Source: Marisa cornuarietis (Eukaryota; Mollusca; Gastropoda; Architaenioglossa; Ampullariidae). From it: a stretch of 64,000 nt of DNA. Both the position numbers and the translations under genes were made by a program. The stretch is from assembly GCA_004794655.1 (NCBI GenBank), contig SMMW01000147.1, forward strand, positions 1,610,001-1,674,000, written 5' to 3'. Each line of letters opens with the position of its first letter. Within the stretch, counting starts at the first letter, position 1. Below the pieces are notes generated by a model. That model did no database searches. It worked only from the letters and a program-made list of their open reading frames with translations, and was not told the origin of the DNA. Of the stretch, positions 60,101 to 64,000 are shown piece after piece.

Positions 60101-63100
60101 ATTTATTATTTTTCTCTAAAGCACACCTGGATGTGTGGAGAAAACAGGAAGTGACAAAACAGAAGTATTTCTAAAAATAGCACCGTTTGCACAAGCATAT
60201 GTTGAAGAGAACAGATGAAATCCTCGGTAAAAGAAAACTGACCAGGACACATTGTGCTGTTGGTGAATGTTCTCTTCGACACTCAGAGGGAGTTAGTTTG
60301 TACTCATGAAGGAAATCCTAAAGATAATGGCAGCAAACGCCAGTGGATTAACTTTGTTCAAACGTGCCATGCGAACTTGGTCCCCACACCGTACTCATGA
60401 ATTTGCTCAAAACATTTCAAAATTGATTGTTATCCAGTCACTTATACAGTACAAGCAAGTCTTGGACTTTCAGTAAACCGGAGAAATCTAATTCCTACAG
60501 CAGTGCTTACTATACAAAAGCACGAGATGTTAAAACCAACTACGACTGCTGGTAGATCAAGCATCAGATATGCAACATCGACGGTTTCTACACCTGATCT
60601 GGTCTACAAGTAACATCGTGTGACAGTCACAAACACATCATCATCAGTTGTATCTTTATCCAGCATAATGCTCAAAACAACTGACAGTGTGAGGGCACCA
60701 TTAATGTGCGTGATCGAAACGATAAACATATTATAAGGAGCTTAAGGAACACGTGTGATCGAGTATCAGTAAACAGAAAATTTTGCATGCAGCTAAATGA
60801 GGAAGAAATAAGTTTTTACATAAACATGTTTCAAACTATCATTATATTTTTAATTGTAAAAAAAATCCTTTCAGCAGTCAGTTGTAACTATTGTTGCCCA
60901 TTAAATTTTGATCTGATTGACTTACCAGTCTGTTGAATGAATTCAGTTTGGACCATTTAATTATTTTTTAACTTAATTCGAAGCTTCTAAATAAAGTTCC
61001 AATCTGTAGGGCTGTATTCCAAATTCAGCTGTTTCATTTTTTGGACGAACAAAATCGTTTCTTGAACCCGACAAGCTGAGTGATGTTTCTTCATTTCACT
61101 CGAAGACATGCAGATTTGTTGTTACAAATACTCCATCACATGAGTACATGAGAGTATTTTTTCCCCACCTTCCTAGTTGCAGGTGAGAATGCCGATGTTT
61201 GAAGGCTTATATCTTTAAAATTAAGGATCATTATTTACTCATATTTTGGGAATTATTATTTTAAAACGAGCTTAACCCGATCACAAAGAAATAGTGTTGC
61301 AGTCGGCTTGACCTTTAAGGCATGTCATGTTCTCTGTAAAATGCTGTACTTTTTAGTTGACAAGTGAACTAGCTATTCACTTATGAGCTGCTCTTTCTGT
61401 GCAGAAACCAGATTAGAGTACATTTTACACACCAGCAACTAGACTATTCTTGCAATCAGATTTTAACCAGCACAACACAATAAACTTAAATATTAACCAT
61501 TAATACATATATACAACACCCTTCCTGAAAGAAAAAAGTGCACAAGCACATTAAATGCAAACATGGTAATACATCAACATCAATTTATACAAACACCTCT
61601 CTTAAAAGATGTCAAATCCACAAGCTTATCAAATCCATATACATCAATATATCAGCAGTAATTGTAAAGATAATTTTTTCAGGGCTATCTATTGTTAAGA
61701 TACTACTAAATTTTTTTTTAAAGACATATATAAACACCCCTCACAAAAAGATGTCAAGCATACAAGCTTGTCAAATGCATATATATCAATATATCAGCAT
61801 AAAGATTTTTCTTCAGGGCTATCCACTGCATTGATTATTCTACATATTTTAAAGAAATTATTATACACAAACACCGCTCACAAAAACATGTCAAGCGCAC
61901 AATCACAACATATCACCATGTTCAGATATAACCAACTTGTTTTGAAAAAGACGTTATTTATGCCTCCCAAAAGAAATACAGTGCACATTCAAATGAATAC
62001 AAATAAATTCATACACTAATATCATCTCTTTTGTCATTCACACACACACCATACACACACACACACACACTGTCCTGCAATTTAAATGACAGGGAATACC
62101 AAAGAGAAGAGAATAATATCAAACTGAAGTGTTCTGCAGATATTGCTGCTTCCTCTTTTCTTCTTCCCTCTTTTTGCAGCCCCCACCACCATCACTTGAC
62201 ATGGCCACACATCAAATATGGCCAGTCACTTGAAATTTTTTCAGTCTCACCTCTGCACACAAAAAAATCTATGTCAGTAAAAATGAAATTAATTAGTGTG
62301 AGCTGCAAAGAAAAATAAAAAAGTTTATATCTTTGCAATAATATCAGCTTGATATCCTTTGTTAAGAAGAAAATTATTACATGTATGCACTTTAAAATGC
62401 ATGATTTATTTTATATGCAAAGGTGAAAATGTGACTCTTTCTGCAGTAACCAATGTAAATCAATGCTTAAGGTTTTGTAAGTTGTAGAAAAAATGGCTCA
62501 TAAAATGGCACCAGGTTCAGGGAAGCACAATGGCATAGGAAGATGCTTGGCTTTGTGGGGTGGGGGTGAGGCCCAAACTCCATGCTGACAGTGAACAACT
62601 TTCACATTCTTGCCTCCTTTAACACTAACAAGTAACATACTCTTGGCCATTCTTTTTGCTTCGTTGCATTTATAAACATCTTTCCAATGTTGCTATGATT
62701 TACTTACCATCCTCTGCTTTGTGACTTCCTCTGCCAAAGCACTGTCAAGTTGCTGCAGCTGAGTAACTTCCTGCAGTGGTAGGATGAAGTCATCTGGAAG
62801 GGCCGGTCCACCTGTAGAATCTCAACTGCAGCTAAAGTTTCTTCCAATTTCTTAAATGTTTTCTCAGAAAATGTTCACAACATTTGGATAGTTAGTGCAA
62901 TGGATAGCCCTGAAAACAATAACAATTATGTTAATACTGATGTATATTTAAGATAAGTATGGGTACAAAGTAATTAAAGACCATATAAATAAATCTCTTT
63001 ATACGAGCAAAATGTACAAAAAAATGGTACTTCTAATTCTCTCAATATACAAAACAGTTTATATGGAAATCTTACACTCAATAGAAGTCGTCCCTGACAC

Positions 63101-63670
63101 CAGTGCTGCAGAGATATAGGTCTAATGGTGGACCCTGAAAAGTAAACCAAAAAATTTCTTAATGTTCATCTATTAAGTGTAGGTACAAAGGGACTAAATC
63201 TGAAAAGTCTCCAATTATACTATCTAGAAATTTATTTAAAATCTTACAGTCAGTAAAAGGTGGTGGTGTACTAAAAGATGTCAGTGCAGTCTGTCTGATG
63301 ATGGCCCCTTTAAAGCCAAAAAATAAAAACCCAACAAAATCTTAATGTTGATATAGTCAAGATAATGTTAGGTACAAGGTGCATAAAACAAGCTAAAAGT
63401 GGTACTTCTAATTCCCTTCAATATTTACTAACTAGAACTGACATGGCCACACATCAAATATGGCCACAGTCACTTGAAATTTTTTCAGTCTCACCTCTGC
63501 ACACACACAAAAAATTTTTGTGAGCAAAAAAAAGTGCCTTGTCTTTTCTAGATCTGCCCACCTGGTCGCTGCATACAAACCTCGCTGTCCTATTCTTGCT
63601 GTCACTCGTGATGGACGAGTTGCTCGTCAGTGCCACTTATACCGTGGTATCTTCCCCATCCACTATGTTG
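42137..63670 (+). CDS. PK: Pyruvate kinase, 3' end outside window
   Basis: Cytosolic glycolytic enzyme: phosphoenolpyruvate plus ADP to pyruvate plus ATP. Exons: 42137-42184 (inferred), 50160-50316, 50799-50890, 51484-51603, 51730-51916, 52195-52337, 53956-54083, 55987-56137, 56532-56684, 59272-59438, 63552-63670. All phases agree; 488 codons are seen, and the final 60 or so residues lie beyond the window. Numbering with the inferred first exon: GIICTIGPAS at about 63-72, ARLNFSHGT (R90, N92, S94), [12 protein letters not shown], the active-site signature [10 protein letters not shown] (K283, E285), [11 protein letters not shown] (D309) and ICATQ (T341). These match human K270, E272, D296 and T328 with a constant offset of 13. 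No frame break. One intron is GC-AG. Intron 1 contains a full-length LINE. Confidence 0.95.
42185..45161 (+). other. PK intron 1, 5' part
   Basis: AT-rich intronic sequence up to the LINE insertion. No alternative PK N-terminal exon could be recognised. Confidence 0.45.
45202..47328 (-). CDS. LINE reverse transcriptase, RNase H and zinc motif
   Basis: About 700 residues without a stop. [33 protein letters not shown] and the catalytic YADDLVIW. RNase [27 protein letters not shown] and EEADRMAK, so all four acidic residues (D, E, D, D) are present, plus [14 protein letters not shown]-terminal [17 protein letters not shown] zinc motif follows. The domain itself looks functional; only the upstream frameshifts disconnect it. 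Confidence 0.92.
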   Translation of the reverse strand: MSYRPISLTSCVCKTIERIINQRLQWYLESESIIIPEQAGFRRYRSTEDQTTHLAQAIEDAFQAQKVTLAVFIDMQKAFDKVWKDGLLVKLQRSSISGNMYRWIKSYLHNRKARVLVDGHCGRKVLLRHGVPQGGVLSPTMFILFINDLVPELPKGVQAALYADDLVIWCSEEYATTATHRMQLALDKVAAWADNWCVTINRDKTTATLFSLSTKAQAGRLKLGDATLTLEDQQAYLGVTFDKRLTWKQHILDAETKARRKLNIMRKLAGTHWGANEQILKTVYQGTVRPHLEYGSSTWMTAAKSHHQTLDKVQNQALRIITGAMRSTPIDMMEQITGISPLNKRRECKALVQATKYRHSEDHLMSARQKLLSSGRLKRSNFVRVTQALHRKHQTKLPAQVLVPTPSLDPPFWKDRTGNITICTTVPHLATKDEHNNVSKRALTLAMLEERYPQESWIRAYTDGSATDATQRGGAGVYIQFPNGQRQAAAIPTGLHCTNYRAEIEALVHAANTISSKADHDSQVVFLTDALSVLQAINNNKLPDLEDALLNTKCLRTALQWIPSHCGIDGNEEADRMAKLGAEDEQEDNAVNMPEMKTIIKSMYRPQQPRDSYHQLSRPDQVVIFRLRTGHNRLLQHLHKKLHLVPSPRCPCGEADQTAEHILQDCGNLRPLREEIWPQPETLLNKLYGPAETLRKTTSFISRAGLQV
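47329..47994 (-). pseudogene. LINE linker between endonuclease and RT, frameshifted
   Basis: Open segments in different frames join across two A runs (near 47505 and 47350). The recovered order includes [23 protein letters not shown] (RT motif 0/1 region) and [17 protein letters not shown], all usual just before the RT core. Both breaks lie in homopolymers. Confidence 0.75.
47995..49098 (-). pseudogene. LINE APE-type endonuclease domain
   Basis: Endonuclease that nicks target DNA to prime reverse transcription. Visible motifs: IMHWNAEG (metal-site Asn), CCIQETHL (Glu), LIAGDFNSQ (GDFN) and GGSDHRPVL (SDH). A glycine/arginine-rich leader precedes it. The frame ends at GV-stop beside a G run; shifting frame there restores [15 protein letters not shown], so the stop is a frameshift within one long ORF. 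Confidence 0.88.
49101..49248 (-). ncRNA. HDV-like self-cleaving ribozyme at LINE 5' end
   Basis: Read on the minus strand from the first element base. P1 is 7 bp (CCCCCCG at 49248-49242 with CGGGGGG at 49218-49212). P2 is 9 bp (ATGGATCAC at 49241-49233 with GTGATCCAT at 49109-49101). P3 is 3 bp (ACC with GGT) closed by the 7-nt loop TTGTCGC, whose UCGC matches the HDV ribozyme loop L3. A long P4 region follows (GTCTC with GAGAC at its base, and an inner AGGAGC/GCTCCT hairpin). Strand order P1-P2-P3-P3'-P1'-P4-P2' is the HDV nested double pseudoknot. Cleavage 5' of P1 would fall exactly at the element start set by the target-site duplication. The catalytic cytosine of J4/2 (near CAAAGA) is not certain. 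Confidence 0.75.
49259..50159 (+). other. PK intron 1, 3' part
   Basis: Sequence from the right target-site duplication of the LINE to PK exon 2. It ends in a short pyrimidine tract TCATTTTAG. TG-rich near 49793-49835; no exon seen. Confidence 0.45.
50160..50316 (+). CDS. PK: PK exon 2
   Basis: 157 bp, phase 0 to 1. Encodes [21 protein letters not shown], aligned to the human PKM N-terminal helix, and ends GIICTIG. An in-frame TAG lies in the acceptor (TTTTAG), so translation must enter by splicing or start at the ATG at 50175. Confidence 0.9.
50799..50890 (+). CDS. PK: PK exon 3, with GC donor
   Basis: 92 bp, phase 1 to 0. Encodes [11 protein letters not shown] through [11 protein letters not shown], including the phosphate- and substrate-binding arginine. 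The donor is GCAAGT. Confidence 0.93.
50891..51483 (+). other. GC-AG intron of PK
   Basis: Exon 3 must end after codon GAA to keep frame with YHKG in exon 4, so the intron starts GCAAGT. That matches the extended consensus of GC donors. The acceptor is a strong pyrimidine tract ending CCCCAG. The nearby GTGTTT would shift the frame. Confidence 0.85.
51484..51603 (+). CDS. PK: PK exon 4
   Basis: 120 bp, phase 0 to 0. Encodes [11 protein letters not shown] through [16 protein letters not shown] at the A/B domain junction. Confidence 0.95.
51730..51916 (+). CDS. PK: PK exon 5 (B domain)
   Basis: 187 bp, phase 0 to 1. B-domain lid: [35 protein letters not shown]. Donor GTAAGT. Confidence 0.95.
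52195..52337 (+). CDS. PK: PK exon 6
   Basis: 143 bp, phase 1 to 0. Encodes [12 protein letters not shown] and [11 protein letters not shown], the end of the B domain and return to the barrel. Followed by an intron holding a decayed LINE. Confidence 0.95.
52480..53450 (+). mobile_element. Decayed CR1/L2-like LINE in PK intron 6
   Basis: Mixed-frame plus-strand remnants: [40 protein letters not shown], then a tail with GCGCATCGAGCTC and ATGCACCATACAAG near 53400. Several frame breaks; old. Confidence 0.65.
53956..54083 (+). CDS. PK: PK exon 7 (active-site signature)
   Basis: 128 bp, phase 0 to 2. Encodes [10 protein letters not shown] and [10 protein letters not shown], carrying the catalytic lysine and the metal-ligand glutamate. 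Confidence 0.95.
54600..54850 (+). repeat. tRNA-derived SINE, copy 4
   Basis: B-box-like GGATTCAGATCTC, then CATGTTTACAGGGCTGG, TAGCCTTAG and GCATAAAACACCAATCC. In PK intron 7. Confidence 0.5.
55987..56137 (+). CDS. PK: PK exon 8
   Basis: 151 bp, phase 2 to 0. Encodes [13 protein letters not shown] (second metal ligand), [10 protein letters not shown] and KPVICATQ. Confidence 0.95.
56532..56684 (+). CDS. PK: PK exon 9
   Basis: 153 bp, phase 0 to 0. Encodes [36 protein letters not shown] and YPLETVR. Donor GTAAGA. Confidence 0.95.
57229..58267. mobile_element. Possible TTAA-flanked element
   Basis: TTAA at 57229-57232 and 58264-58267, followed inward by CTCATTGG and CGCATTGC (6 of 8 matching). 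AT-rich interior of about 1.03 kb without a recognised ORF, in PK intron 9. TTAA is the target of piggyBac and Kolobok elements; evidence is thin. Confidence 0.3.
58448..58469. repeat. Poly-T run
   Basis: About 21 T residues; possibly the tail of a minus-strand insertion, but no element could be recognised beside it. Confidence 0.6.
59272..59438 (+). CDS. PK: PK exon 10, at the vertebrate M1/M2 exon position
   Basis: 167 bp, phase 0 to 2. Encodes [19 protein letters not shown] through AAVEASYTC and VITTTGR. Its limits equal those of the mutually exclusive exons of vertebrate PKM. I looked for a second version in both long flanking introns and saw none. Confidence 0.94.
59650..59920. repeat. 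TTGGCCCAAT-rich repeat
   Basis: Begins CCCAGCAAACAC and has many variants of TATTGGCCCAATAT, GGCCCATCATTGGCCC and CTAGCTTGAGTC/CTAGTTTGGGCC. Looks like internally repetitive dispersed DNA; not coding. Confidence 0.5.
59998..61212 (+). repeat. Dispersed repeat copy B, in PK intron 10
   Basis: Inverted partner of 1-865, with about 390 bp extra between roughly 60770 and 61165 not present in copy A. Shares the same broken reading (CAVGEC, then [17 protein letters not shown] in another frame), so the break predates the copies. Confidence 0.85.
61530..61910. repeat. About 140-bp tandem repeat
   Basis: Three to four diverged copies containing AAGATGTCAA, CAAGCTTRTCAAAT, CATCAATATATCAGCA and CAGGGCTATC. 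In PK intron 10. Confidence 0.75.
62190..63520. repeat. Repeat cluster in PK intron 10
   Basis: GACATGGCCACACATCAAAT with TCAGTCTCACCTCTGCACAC occurs at about 62198-62275 and 63439-63510. Between them, three diverged units of about 180 bp (around 62930, 63110, 63290) carry GGTACAAAGT, TGGTACTTCTAATTC and TTTCTTAATGTT-like blocks. Ends 40 bp before exon 11. Confidence 0.6.
63552..63670 (+). CDS. PK: PK exon 11, last in window
   Basis: 119 bp, phase 2 to 1. Encodes [19 protein letters not shown] and [16 protein letters not shown], part of the C domain, with donor GTAAGT. The remaining C-terminus is not in the last 330 bases. Confidence 0.94.
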
Positions 63671-64000
63671 GTAAGTCAGTGTTTGCTTTTTCTTTTTCTC
63701 ATACAGTTTATTTTCATGTCAGGTGGTCAGAGTTTTATTTTTTTATTTTAAACTTTTAAAACTTTTTCTTACAGGGCTTTAAACTTGTGATTCCTTGTCA
63801 GCTTTTATAAAATTGCAGTAAGATGCTGTATGTTTTGTTAACTGGTTTTACAAATGTCTCATAGTGCATTTTGAAGTTTTGTGAAAAGAACAAAAGTTAA
63901 GCATTTAAATAGGACAAAGGTGTACCCTGCTTGAGCTTTTGTTGACTTTGTCATTTTCATATAGTAGAGTTTATGCTACCTTAGGTGTGTGTGATTTGTG

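Noticed and set aside
63770..63800. Further PK exon after CTTACAG at about 63774
   Set aside because: In the required phase it reads two codons then TAA, unlike the expected PK C-terminus; the true exon lies beyond the window.
1..64000. CRISPR arrays, operons, bacterial promoters, rRNA genes
   Set aside because: Sequence is an animal genome with spliced genes. Tandem repeats lack spacer structure and no rRNA was recognised.

Overview
The window is animal nuclear DNA: AT-rich, intron-rich, full of microsatellites and transposon debris, with no bacterial gene organisation. The two real genes are split into short exons joined at consensus splice sites. The transposon mix (LINEs with APE endonuclease and RNase H, RTE- and CR1/L2-like LINEs, tRNA-derived SINEs, small DNA transposons) and the protein sequences suggest a lophotrochozoan, most likely a gastropod mollusc; that taxonomic call is inference. 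LEFT THIRD, minus strand (about 4.0 to 22.9 kb): a complete coding model of a CED-1/Draper/MEGF10-type phagocytic receptor. I assembled 21 coding exons whose splice phases all agree and whose lengths sum to 2856 nt (951 codons plus stop): signal peptide, EMI domain over three exons, about 15 EGF/laminin-EGF modules plus a truncated one, one membrane helix, and a short tail with an NPVY motif. Its introns hold LINE fragments, a pogo/Tc1-like MITE, a SINE and simple repeats. MIDDLE (about 23 to 41.9 kb): no convincing host gene. It holds a CR1/L2-like LINE fragment, a repeat-ended element with a CACTTAATCCCC motif, a hAT-like non-autonomous element, a 1.7 kb DNA transposon carrying a broken THAP domain, and an RTE insertion with perfect 13-bp target-site duplications. 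RIGHT THIRD, plus strand (about 41.9 to 63.7 kb, running off the window): pyruvate kinase, 11 exons seen, with a likely first exon and CCAAT/TATA promoter 8 kb upstream of the rest, and one GC-AG intron. Intron 1 hosts a 4.08 kb LINE, bounded by 10-bp target-site duplications. The 5' end of that LINE folds as an HDV-like self-cleaving ribozyme whose predicted cleavage point coincides with the insertion junction; this is the most interesting object here. The receptor and PK are transcribed divergently, and nothing suggests they work together: one is an engulfment receptor, the other glycolytic. An inverted repeat pair links the two window ends (1-865 and about 59998-61212). Several broken frames (LINE, THAP element) lie at homopolymer or dinucleotide runs, so some could be assembly errors rather than real decay.
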